A DNA stretch of 39,180 bases, taken from positions 1 through 39,180 of the IMG/VR virus record IMGVR_UViG_3300025325_000074; one strand, 5' to 3'. The position numbers and the translations under genes were made by a program. The stretch is from a virus. The notes under the pieces were generated by a model, which made no database searches, was not told where the DNA came from, and saw nothing but the letters and a program-made list of their open reading frames with translations. Below, one piece after another: positions 20,891-26,900 of this stretch; within the stretch, counting starts at the first letter, position 1; the number at the start of each line of letters is the position of its first letter.

Positions 20891-20965
20891 CGCGGGGTAG
20901 CGAAACGGTAACGCGCTCGGCTCATAACCGAGAGGATGCGGGTTCAACTCCCGCCTCCGCTACCA
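20891..20965 (+). tRNA. tRNA-Met (anticodon CAT), CCA encoded
   Basis: 75 bases fold as a complete cloverleaf. The acceptor is 20891-20897 with 20955-20961, the D stem GCG/CGC, the anticodon stem CTCGG/CCGAG with loop CTCATAA (CAT at 20923-20925), a 5-base variable loop, a T stem GCGGG/CCCGC with loop TTCAACT, discriminator A and encoded CCA. Position 1-72 is C against U, an unpaired end like the C1-A72 mismatch of initiator tRNAs. However, the D stem has C11-G24, as in elongators. The anticodon could also be read as tRNA-Ile if lysidine-modified. It begins 3 bases after the lysin stop. Confidence 0.9.
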
Positions 20966-20984
20966 CTTTCCGAGGAGGAGGGTG

Positions 20985-21251
20985 ATGGCGCGTCGTGGCT
21001 GGAAGCCGATCATCACCCTCGTCCTCACGATTGGCACGCTGCCGCTCGCGGCGGGCTGGGTCGCGCTGATCGAGTTCCTCACGCTGCGCGACGACATGCC
21101 CGCGAACCACATCACCGCCGCCTTCCGCTGGGCACTCGCGACGAGTCCGGATCTGACGGTCGTCGTGCTACTGTTCCTGACAGGCGTTTTCAGCGTGGCC
21201 CTCGGCGTAGTGGTCGGTCACGTCTACGGAGACTGGAGGAAGCGCAAGTGA
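20985..21251 (+). CDS. Holin-like two-TM membrane protein
   Basis: 88 residues from ATG 20985 (GTG 20982 is an alternative) with a strong CGAGGAGGAG ribosome site, directly after the tRNA. Two hydrophobic helices are clear: 'ITLVLTIGTLPLAAGWVALI' (about 10-29) and 'LTVVVLLFLTGVFSVALGVV' (about 56-75). A charged connector separates them and a basic tail (DWRKRK) ends the protein. Size, topology and position after the lysin candidate fit a holin, though 23963-24427 is a second candidate. It is coupled to the next gene by GTGA. Confidence 0.6.
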   Translation: MARRGWKPIITLVLTIGTLPLAAGWVALIEFLTLRDDMPANHITAAFRWALATSPDLTVVVLLFLTGVFSVALGVVVGHVYGDWRKRK

Positions 21252-21436
21252 AGAATCCAGAGCCGGCCTGGAGGACCGAGAGCGCGTGCGAGTGGTGCCA
21301 GGGGCTCGAGGACGGCAAGATCGAGCGTGGGATCATCTGTCGCGGTTGTGGTCGTCGTGTACTGCCGCCGCGGAGCCGGTTCCAGACGCGATTCCAGGTA
21401 CGGACGCTTGCTTTCGGAGATCCAGGCAAGGCATGA
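21248..21436 (+). CDS. Small zinc-ribbon protein
   Basis: A 62-residue protein from GTG 21248, overlapping its neighbours by 4 bases on each side. 'ESACEWCQGLEDGKIERGII' is followed by 'CRGCGRRVLPP': C-x-x-C and C-x-x-C about 17 residues apart, a classical zinc ribbon, then a basic tail. Function unknown. Confidence 0.6.
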   Translation: MKNPEPAWRTESACEWCQGLEDGKIERGIICRGCGRRVLPPRSRFQTRFQVRTLAFGDPGKA

Positions 21437-21645
21437 CGCGCTGGGGCCGACTCAAGATGCGCGTAACCGATCCGCCTCGGCGTTGGCTTACGCGCGCGGC
21501 TACTTGGTGGCTCAGTCCGCAGAAGCCGCCCCGTACAATCGTCTGCCCACGCTGCGGCAACAGTGTGACGACTTGGCGCACCTACTCGGGCGGTCGGCAG
21601 GAGTGCGTCCCGTGCGCGTCGTTGCCGTCAGGGAGGCGGAAGTAG
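21433..21645 (+). CDS. Small basic zinc-ribbon protein
   Basis: A 70-residue protein starting at ATG 21433 (ATGA overlap). The first half is strongly basic and Trp-rich ('RRWLTRAATWWLSPQKPP'). The second half carries 'IVCPRCGNSV' and 'ECVPCASLP', two C-x-x-C knuckles. This is the second consecutive zinc-ribbon gene, and the pair may work together. A nucleic-acid-binding role is likely but unproven. Confidence 0.6.
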   Translation: MTRWGRLKMRVTDPPRRWLTRAATWWLSPQKPPRTIVCPRCGNSVTTWRTYSGGRQECVPCASLPSGRRK

Positions 21646-21648
21646 GTC

Positions 21649-22035
21649 ATGAGTACGGTCCGTGCGCTAGTCGAGGGCAGCCCGCAGATCGCTGCGACGG
21701 CGCCAGCGCAGACGAGCATCGCCGATACCGCGGCCTTGATCGTCGCTGCGAACCCGAAGCGGAAGGGCTTGATCGTCCAGAACACGGGCACCACTGTTAT
21801 CAAGCTTGCGCTCGGCTCAACTGTGCCGGATCAACTGGCGTATCACATCGCGCTCAAGGCGTGCTCCACTGCGGATGATGGCCTGGGCGGCGTCTACTTC
21901 GATGATGGCTGGGCCGGCCCGGTCTACGGCATATCGAGTGCTGCGGGCGGAACGTTCGTGCTGACAGAGATCACGACCGGAAACCCGGATTGGAACCTGG
22001 CGAGCGATCCGGGACGAGGCTACCCTCTCGGATGA
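21649..22035 (+). CDS. Beta-sandwich virion protein, fibre-associated
   Basis: 128 residues. The pattern 'LIVAANPKRKGLIVQNTGTT', then 'IALKACSTADDGLGGVYFDD' and 'GWAGPVYGISSAAGGTFVLT' matches a small phage beta-sandwich family found beside fibre genes ('aNp.Rkgl.iqN.g...i.la.G...'). It lies immediately upstream of the repeat-bearing fibre, with an ATGA overlap. A chaperone, connector or decoration role is possible. There is no enzymatic motif. Confidence 0.55.
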   Translation: MSTVRALVEGSPQIAATAPAQTSIADTAALIVAANPKRKGLIVQNTGTTVIKLALGSTVPDQLAYHIALKACSTADDGLGGVYFDDGWAGPVYGISSAAGGTFVLTEITTGNPDWNLASDPGRGYPLG

Positions 22036-23426
22036 GCGGACGTGCGCTCCAACGCGGCCTGAGCATTCCCTCTGCAGCAGTGGGTGGAGGCGGCGCACCG
22101 ACTGATGCACAGTATCTGGTGGGCAGCGCTCACGCATCGTTGACCGCCGAGCGTGTCGTCACGGATACGGCTACTGTCGCCTGGGATCTGGCGACAGCCG
22201 GGCAGGCCAAGGCCGACGTGCCGGACAACGCCATCACCTACGCCAAGATGCAGAACGTGTCCGCCACGGACAAGGTACTCGGACGGTCCACTGTGGGCGC
22301 GGGAGACCCGGAAGAGATCGCCTGCACGGCGGCTGGTCGCGCCATCCTCGACGACGTCGACGCCGCAGCGCAACGGACCACGCTAGGGCTCGGGGCGCTA
22401 GCGACTCTCGCAACGGTAGGGACGGCGCAAATCGACAACGACGCGGTCACCTACGCGAAGGTCCAGAACGTCAGCGCTACCGACAAGGTGCTCGGCCGGT
22501 CGACTGCGGGAGCCGGGGATGTAGAGGAAATTGCTTGCACCGCAGCGGGTCGAGCGCTGCTGGACGATGCCGATGCCGCTGCCCAGCGGACCACACTAGG
22601 GCTTGGTGCGCTCGCTACACTAGCGACCGTTGGCACAGCGCAAATCGACAATGATGCTGTGACGTACGCAAAGATCCAGAACATCAGCGCTACGGACAAG
22701 GTGTTGGGTCGCTCTACGGCCGGCGCTGGCGACACTGAGGAGATTGCGTGTACCGCAGCGGGTCGGGCGATTCTCGACGACGCGGACGCGGCTGCTCAAC
22801 GTACAACGCTTGGCCTGGGCGCCCTTGCTACGCTCACAACGGTCGGTACTGCACAGATCGACAATGATGCGGTCACGTATGCGAAGGTTCAGAACGTCAG
22901 CGCCACAGACAAACTACTCGGCCGTTCTACGGCGGGCGCGGGCGACGTCGAAGAGATCGCTTGTACGGCTGCGGGGCGTGCGCTGCTGGACGATGCGGAC
23001 GCTGCTACTCAACGTGCAACGCTGGGCGCGGGAAGACACCTCCAGTTTGCCTGCGCTTCCACAAGCCCGGCCGACGCAGCGACTCTCTACATCGGGGGGC
23101 TACCTGCTGCTGGTGCTACAGCCACCGCCGCCATTCTACGTGTTCAAATCCAAAAAGCGGGCACCGTCAAGCGCGTCGATATCAACATCCTGGTGGCAGG
23201 CGTACTCGGGACGACCGAGAACACGTCGGTTTACTTCCGCTTGAACAACACGACGGATACGACGATCACGACTACGGCGCAGCACAATACCGCCTATCAA
23301 ACTTACGGTGCCGACGTGTCGGTTGCTGTCGTGGCGGGCGACTACTTCGAGATCAAGCTGGTTTATCCGACGTTCGTCACGAATCCAACGACCGTTCTTT
23401 ACTGGGGCGTCGTGTACATCGAGTAG
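22032..23426 (+). CDS. Tail fibre with four 71-residue tandem repeats
   Basis: 464 residues from ATG 22032. Residues 1-69 form a head region with a Gly-rich hinge. From Tyr70 a 71-residue unit repeats: 'YAKVQNVSATDKVLGRSTAG', then 'AGDVEEIACTAAGRALLDDA', then 'DAAAQRTTLGLGALATLATV' and 'GTAQIDNDAVT'. Repeats start at residues 70, 141, 212 and 283; the last is shortened. The 'LG..aL.....' and 'D.a.t..K' elements are common phage-fibre triple-helix/coiled motifs. The C-terminal 130 residues form a beta-rich tip. Repeats are almost identical in protein but clearly different at synonymous sites. Confidence 0.75.
   Translation: MSGRALQRGLSIPSAAVGGGGAPTDAQYLVGSAHASLTAERVVTDTATVAWDLATAGQAKADVPDNAITYAKMQNVSATDKVLGRSTVGAGDPEEIACTAAGRAILDDVDAAAQRTTLGLGALATLATVGTAQIDNDAVTYAKVQNVSATDKVLGRSTAGAGDVEEIACTAAGRALLDDADAAAQRTTLGLGALATLATVGTAQIDNDAVTYAKIQNISATDKVLGRSTAGAGDTEEIACTAAGRAILDDADAAAQRTTLGLGALATLTTVGTAQIDNDAVTYAKVQNVSATDKLLGRSTAGAGDVEEIACTAAGRALLDDADAATQRATLGAGRHLQFACASTSPADAATLYIGGLPAAGATATAAILRVQIQKAGTVKRVDINILVAGVLGTTENTSVYFRLNNTTDTTITTTAQHNTAYQTYGADVSVAVVAGDYFEIKLVYPTFVTNPTTVLYWGVVYIE
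22239..23033 (+). repeat. Four direct repeats of 213 bases in the fibre gene
   Basis: Units begin at 22239, 22452, 22665 and 22878, each opening with a TAY Tyr codon; the fourth is truncated at about 156 bases. Protein identity between units is very high, with variation at only a few residues (for example M/V/I after YAK, P/V/T before EEI, A/T in LATL). The DNA differs at many third codon positions. Confidence 0.9.
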
Positions 23427-23428
23427 TC

Positions 23429-23761
23429 ATGCGCCTCGTCACGATCACCGTCGCTGGAGTCACCGAGGCGCAGGCTGCGGCAGCCATCTCGGGGTACGAT
23501 GGCTGGGTGGTCTCCGTCACTGTCCTACGCGCCGCAGGACCAGCAGTTGCCGGCGTACAAGTCTCGATCTTGCTGAGCCGCGGTGAGTGGCCCACGCTGC
23601 GGAGCCGTCTGGTGACGTTCATGGGTGCGCGCGGCGTGCTCGATGACGCACTGGTGACGTGGCAGGTACACGCGGACACGGTCGAGCTGTTCGATGCATC
23701 CGACCGGGGGCGTCGAGTCGGAAACGTACACCGGCTGAAGCCGGACGGATCGGAGGACTGA
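23429..23761 (+). CDS. Unknown protein downstream of the repeat fibre
   Basis: A 110-residue protein starting 2 bases after the fibre stop. The first half is beta/alpha with 'LVTITVAGVTEAQAAAAISG', and the second half contains 'VLDDALVTWQVHADTVELFD' and a basic end. No family recognised. Being placed directly after the fibre suggests a fibre-assembly or unrelated accessory function. Neither is supported by a motif. Confidence 0.5.
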   Translation: MRLVTITVAGVTEAQAAAAISGYDGWVVSVTVLRAAGPAVAGVQVSILLSRGEWPTLRSRLVTFMGARGVLDDALVTWQVHADTVELFDASDRGRRVGNVHRLKPDGSED

Positions 23762-23764
23762 GCG

Positions 23765-23953
23765 ATGCCAGTTAGTCAGACGGTGGCGCAACTGCGCCAA
23801 GCGCGCGCGGTCCTCGCGCAAAAACTCCGCAACGTCGACGCGGCATTGGAGCGACTTGACGCGGACCCGAGCCTCGAGCAGTTCTTGGTGATACTGGAAA
23901 AGGCCGAAGCCGCACTGCGCGACACGTCGGGACGCGGAAACCCGAACCAGTAG
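23765..23953 (+). CDS. Small coiled-coil protein
   Basis: A 62-residue, almost entirely helical protein with heptad-like spacing: 'VAQLRQARAVLAQKLRNVDA' and 'ALERLDADPSLEQFLVILEK'. It ends in a short polar tail. Likely a dimeric or trimeric coiled coil. It sits between the fibre accessory gene and a two-TM protein. No specific function is visible. Confidence 0.5.
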   Translation: MPVSQTVAQLRQARAVLAQKLRNVDAALERLDADPSLEQFLVILEKAEAALRDTSGRGNPNQ

Positions 23954-23962
23954 GAGGAGAAC

Positions 23963-24427
23963 ATGAAACTGGTACTGAATCTGTTGAAGGGCCTGGGCCT
24001 CAAGGGCGCCGGGAAGCTGGTGCCTTTCGGGGGCGTCGTCTACGGTCTCGCGATCGCGGCGCTGAAGCTCTCAGGCCAGGATGGCGCCGCGACTGCACTC
24101 GAGCAGGTCGGGCCCATCGTGGGCCTCGAGACGCCGTTCCCGCTCGGTGTGCTGACCGTGTTCTTGACGACCGGGTACGGGATCATGAAGTTCCTGGGGT
24201 CTGCGATCAAGCGCGCCCAGGTCGAGCGGCCGATCGACCAGGTCGTCCCACGCCTGCCGGACGGAGGGCGGGACTACTTCTTCGAGTTGCTCCACGTGCT
24301 TCAGGCGGACCAGGGCCTGCCGCTGGACAAGGCGTTCCGGCGCTCGCGCGAGCTCCTGGCTGACGCCGAGCGGGCGGGCATCTCGCCGGCTGCGATCGTG
24401 GCGCACCTGCGAGAGAACAAGGCTTGA
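23963..24427 (+). CDS. Two-TM protein, second holin candidate or membrane accessory
   Basis: A 154-residue protein with a strong TAGGAGGAG ribosome site before ATG 23963. Hydrophobic segments 'LVPFGGVVYGLAIAALKLSG' (about 20-40) and 'PLGVLTVFLTTGYGIMKFLG' (about 58-78) are followed by a soluble helical C-terminal half containing 'VVPRLPDGGRDYFFELLHVL'. It is longer than most small holins. The stop TGA (24425-24427) sits inside a TTGACA motif. Function uncertain. Confidence 0.45.
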   Translation: MKLVLNLLKGLGLKGAGKLVPFGGVVYGLAIAALKLSGQDGAATALEQVGPIVGLETPFPLGVLTVFLTTGYGIMKFLGSAIKRAQVERPIDQVVPRLPDGGRDYFFELLHVLQADQGLPLDKAFRRSRELLADAERAGISPAAIVAHLRENKA

Positions 24428-24525
24428 CAGCGGGCATACGATAGAGGGCGACGCTGCCACAAAAGAGCAACGCCCGGGGAGGTGAGTGACCCCGGGCGAA
24501 CTGCGGCGTCACGGAGGTAGATTCC
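24428..24525 (+). promoter_or_regulatory. Intergenic leader with a strong GC hairpin
   Basis: TTGACA at 24424-24429 overlaps the preceding stop, but I see no -10 at the usual distance. A perfect 8-base stem GCCCGGGG (24472-24479) and CCCCGGGC (24490-24497) with a 10-base loop lies 28 bases before GTG 24526. There is no U-tract, so this may be an attenuator-like or RNA-protecting element, or a GC terminator separating the structural and replication genes. Confidence 0.45.
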
Positions 24526-24765
24526 GTGGGCAACGAGAGTATACCACAGACATCCAAATGTCGCGGCCCGGGTGGTCCAAAGGGCGACGGGCGCTTGTCG
24601 CGTGCCTTGAAGTTTGCCTGCGCGCTCGAGGCCAAACGGCTTGGCCTCGGCGACGACCGCTGCGCTCATGAGTGGAGCCGGCTGGATCCGCGTGACCAGG
24701 CCCGGATTCTGCACTGGCTCGCATGGCTAAAAGCAAAACAAGAACGCCGAACGGCGGCGCTCTGA
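24526..24765 (+). CDS. Small basic protein preceding the replication gene
   Basis: A 79-residue protein from GTG 24526 with CGGAGGT (24512-24518) upstream. A disordered start ('SKCRGPGGPKGDGRLSRALK') is followed by helices 'LGDDRCAHEWSRLDPRDQAR' and 'ILHWLAWLKAKQERR'. No family recognised. Its stop overlaps the ATG at 24765 of the replication-initiator-like gene, indicating coupled translation and a likely replication context. Confidence 0.5.
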   Translation: MGNESIPQTSKCRGPGGPKGDGRLSRALKFACALEAKRLGLGDDRCAHEWSRLDPRDQARILHWLAWLKAKQERRTAAL

Positions 24766-25598
24766 TGCGTGCTGCGTGGTGGTGGATCGACCGCTGGCGG
24801 AAGAGCACCGCCTACACCGACATGACCGCAGAGGAGCAGGGCGTGTACCGCAATCTGCTCGACGAGCTCTGGCTCCGGGAGGGGCTGTTGCCGCTCGAGG
24901 ATCGTATCCTGGCGAAGATCAGCGGCGATCCAGAAGCATGGCGAAAAGTCCGGGACGTAGTTTTGGCTCGGTTCCGCCGAACGCCGGATGGTTGGCGGAA
25001 TGACACGCACGACGAGGTCTCAAGCTGGCCTATAGCGCAAGCTGAAAAGGGACGCAAACGAGCGCTCCAAGCCGTACGCGCTGGCGGTCGTTTCACCAGC
25101 CCACCACCAGCCGGACCACCAGCCGGACCACCAGCCGGCGACCAGCCGGAGGCACCAGCCCAGCACCAGCCTCCGTCTCCGTCTCCGTCTCCGTCTCCGT
25201 CTCCGTCTCCGACCCCCCCTACCCCCCCTGAGAGGGGGGGGTGCGCTGCTGACGCAGCGCCGCCGCTAGCGCCCGCAGCGGTCGTCACGGTGATCCCATG
25301 GACGCGGGAGGCTTGCGACGATTGGATCGCACGGTTCCGCGGTAGCGCGCCTGGCGCCCGGATCGGGGCTGCGCTGAAGCCGCTAGTGGCCCGGCATGGC
25401 TGGGCCGAGGTGCGCGCGGCGTGGCGAAGCTACCTGGCTCAGGTGGATGCCGAATACGCGAGCCCTCAGCGGTTCAGTGCGACATACGGACGCTGGGATG
25501 GCAGCGTAGAGAACCCCAAGCCTGTCGGAAAGCCCACGGTCGGCGACCAGAACATGGCGGTCATGGCGCGTTTCGTCAAACGCCACGGAGGGAAGTGA
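24765..25598 (+). CDS. DUF1376-type replication initiation protein
   Basis: 277 residues from ATG 24765, sharing one base with the previous stop; ATG 24723 is an alternative. The N-terminal about 80 residues match DUF1376: 'WWWIDRWRKSTAYTDMTAEE', 'QGVYRNLLDELWLREGLLPL', then 'WRKVRDVVLARFRRTPDGWR'. A long Pro-rich linker follows, built on DNA repeats: (P-P-A-G)n then (S-P)n. The C-terminal domain (about 180-277) is helical, with 'RHGWAEVRAAWRSYLAQVDA' resembling the C-terminal part of phage initiator proteins. It probably binds the phage origin and works with the loader-like protein encoded next. Confidence 0.65.
   Translation: MRAAWWWIDRWRKSTAYTDMTAEEQGVYRNLLDELWLREGLLPLEDRILAKISGDPEAWRKVRDVVLARFRRTPDGWRNDTHDEVSSWPIAQAEKGRKRALQAVRAGGRFTSPPPAGPPAGPPAGDQPEAPAQHQPPSPSPSPSPSPSPTPPTPPERGGCAADAAPPLAPAAVVTVIPWTREACDDWIARFRGSAPGARIGAALKPLVARHGWAEVRAAWRSYLAQVDAEYASPQRFSATYGRWDGSVENPKPVGKPTVGDQNMAVMARFVKRHGGK
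25104..25241 (+). repeat. Low-complexity repeats in the initiator linker
   Basis: Three copies of CCACCAGCCGG(A/C) (25104-25139) are followed by six CTCCGT hexamers plus one variant (25171-25212). A C7/G7 hairpin with loop TGAGA then occupies 25222-25241. All are within codons for a Pro/Ser/Thr linker. They are prime sites for slippage. Origins are sometimes embedded in initiator genes, but I see no proof of one here. Confidence 0.7.
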
Positions 25599-26170
25599 TG
25601 AGCGAGTGGACGCCGGGTCAATTCGCGCGCGGCCTGGTGCGCATCGCGGAAGCCACGGGCCGAGCACTCGGGGACACGACGGTCGAGGTGTACGCTGAAG
25701 CTCTGGTGCCGCAGGTGCCATCCGATGAGTGGGAGGCGTTCACGCGAGATAGCGTGGCGGGTGGCCGTTGGCGGTACTTCCCGACGGTCGCCGAGCTGAT
25801 CGAGGAGTTGCGTCGGTTTCGCGGAGAGACCACGCTCGAGGCTGAGGCCGTGACCGCCTACGAGCGGATCCTGAGCACAGGCGTGTACACGCCCGAGGGT
25901 GGGACGACGTGGACGTATCGGTGGGTGCTGGATACGTGCGGCAAGGCTGCGGCCGAAGCGTTTCAGGCGGCAGGTGGGGCCTCAGCGTTCCAGACCACGT
26001 ATGGCGAGGACAAGCGGCGCCAGCGGTTTGTCCAGATGTACGTCGCAGGCGTCCGCTGCGATCCGAGGGTGAGGTTGCTGGGTCGACCGCTGGCGGCGAT
26101 GCTGCCATCGAGTGACGACCCGGGATTCTCTCGTGACGAAGCCGCGGCCATGTTCGAGGAACTGAAGTAG
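25598..26170 (+). CDS. Helicase-loader-like replication protein
   Basis: A 190-residue protein, TGATG-coupled to the initiator gene. The N-terminal helical region 'YAEALVPQVPSDEWEAFTRD', then 'RWRYFPTVAELIEELRRFR', follows the pattern of phage loaders and G39P-like proteins (small helical domain, then 'ryfPt..eli'). The C-terminal half is helical with an acidic end. Initiator plus loader is the usual two-gene replication set in phages that use the host helicase and polymerase. Assignment rests on position and this short pattern. Confidence 0.5.
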   Translation: MSEWTPGQFARGLVRIAEATGRALGDTTVEVYAEALVPQVPSDEWEAFTRDSVAGGRWRYFPTVAELIEELRRFRGETTLEAEAVTAYERILSTGVYTPEGGTTWTYRWVLDTCGKAAAEAFQAAGGASAFQTTYGEDKRRQRFVQMYVAGVRCDPRVRLLGRPLAAMLPSSDDPGFSRDEAAAMFEELK

Positions 26171-26280
26171 TGGGCGGGCCCCGACGAGAGCAGCAGCGCG
26201 ACGTGGAGCAGATGTTGCGAGAGCGGTACGCGGGCGTCGACCTCCAGGGCTACCCGACGATCCTGACGTTCGTCGCTTGA
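26170..26280 (+). CDS. 36-residue protein at the end of the replication operon
   Basis: GTG 26170 overlaps the upstream TAG by one base. The translation starts 'VGGPRREQQRDVEQMLRERY' and ends 'AGVDLQGYPTILTFVA'. The charged helix then strand composition is protein-like and the overlap supports translation. The TGA (26278-26280) lies within the -35 box of the next promoter. Function unknown. Confidence 0.45.
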   Translation: MGGPRREQQRDVEQMLRERYAGVDLQGYPTILTFVA

Positions 26281-26305
26281 CAAACGTGCAAGCGCAAGCT
26301 ATATT
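26277..26305 (+). promoter_or_regulatory. Strong sigma70-type promoter before the hexanucleotide tract
   Basis: TTGACA (26277-26282), a 17-base spacer and TATATT (26300-26305): the same boxes and spacing as 9404-9432. RNA should start near 26312, the first base of GGGGAGG (26312-26318), which is 6 bases before ATG 26325. Confidence 0.8.
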
Positions 26306-26324
26306 GAGGTCGGGGAGGATAGAC

Positions 26325-26576
26325 ATGACACAGGCGCAACGGGTCCGGTCCTGGTCCTGGTCCTGGTCCTGGTCCTGGTCCTGGTCCCGGTCCCGGTCCC
26401 GGACCTGGTCCTGGCCCTGGTCCTGGTCCCGGTCCCGGTCCCGGTCCCGGTCCCGGTCCCGGTCCCGGTCCTGGTCCGGGTCCCGGCCCTGGTCCTGGTC
26501 CGCGTCCCGGTCCCGGTCCTGGTTCTGGTCCTGGTCCCGGTCCAGGTCCCGGTTGCGGTCGAGGCAGAGCTCATGA
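26325..26576 (+). CDS. Dipeptide-repeat protein (Ser-Trp/Arg as read; Gly-Pro in the +1 frame)
   Basis: ATG 26325 has a good promoter and ribosome site. The frame it opens gives 83 residues: MTQAQRVR, then alternating Ser-Trp and Ser-Arg, ending R-Q-S-S with a stop that overlaps ATG 26573. However, the substitutions between repeat units fall at positions that are silent only in the +1 frame (codons starting at 26341). That frame reads 32 exact Gly-Pro pairs out of 35 and runs to TGA 26596-26598. It has no start codon: its nearest upstream triplet of note is the TGA overlapping ATG 26325. Either a +1 shift, an indel, or loss of the original frame is implied. Function unknown. Confidence 0.5.
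   Translation: MTQAQRVRSWSWSWSWSWSWSRSRSRTWSWPWSWSRSRSRSRSRSRSRSWSGSRPWSWSASRSRSWFWSWSRSRSRLRSRQSS
26341..26554 (+). repeat. Imperfect GGTCC(T/C) hexanucleotide tandem tract
   Basis: About 35 six-base units, mainly GGTCCT and GGTCCC, with a few GGTCCG, GGTCCA, GGACCT and GGCCCT variants. Almost every unit carries a GGTCC (GGNCC-type) site. Because the unit length is six, slippage keeps the reading frame. Assembly length here should be treated with caution. Confidence 0.9.
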
Positions 26577-26611
26577 CGACGCAGACGCAAAAAAATGAAA
26601 AGGAGACGGTG

Positions 26612-26893
26612 ATGAAGAAGGCAAAAGGCATGGTATCTCCGTTGTGTGTCGGACAGGCGGTCATGGTGCGCACGGTGACTCACTACTACACGGGCCGCGT
26701 GGCGATCTTGACGGAGGAGGAGGTCGTGCTCACGGACGCGGCCTGGATCGCGGACACGGGGCGATGGCACAACGCGTTGCGCGAGGGGGAGCTCATCGAG
26801 GTCGAGCCGTTCGTGACGCCCGTGTCCATCAATAGGGACGCGATCGTGGACGTGACCGAGTGGGCGCACGCGTTGCCACGTGAGCAGAAGTAG
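26612..26893 (+). CDS. Small conserved phage protein of unknown function
   Basis: 93 residues from ATG 26612, which has AAAGGAGA (26598-26605) upstream. An in-frame ATG at 26573 overlapping the repeat gene's stop is an alternative that adds 13 residues. The core reads 'VRTVTHYYTGRVAILTEEEV', 'VLTDAAWIADTGRWHNALRE' and 'VDVTEWAHALPREQK'. This looks like a family of small proteins ('Y.tG.v......i.l..aaWIaDtGR.......g...e.ep') known to me from phages and GC-rich bacteria but without a defined role. A compact beta-barrel-like fold is plausible. Confidence 0.65.
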   Translation: MKKAKGMVSPLCVGQAVMVRTVTHYYTGRVAILTEEEVVLTDAAWIADTGRWHNALREGELIEVEPFVTPVSINRDAIVDVTEWAHALPREQK

Positions 26894-26900
26894 AGTCGCG

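Noticed and set aside
22239-23033. CRISPR-like or diversity-generating repeat array
   Set aside because: The 213-base units are in frame and fully coding, with no spacers. There is no reverse transcriptase or cas gene in the window.
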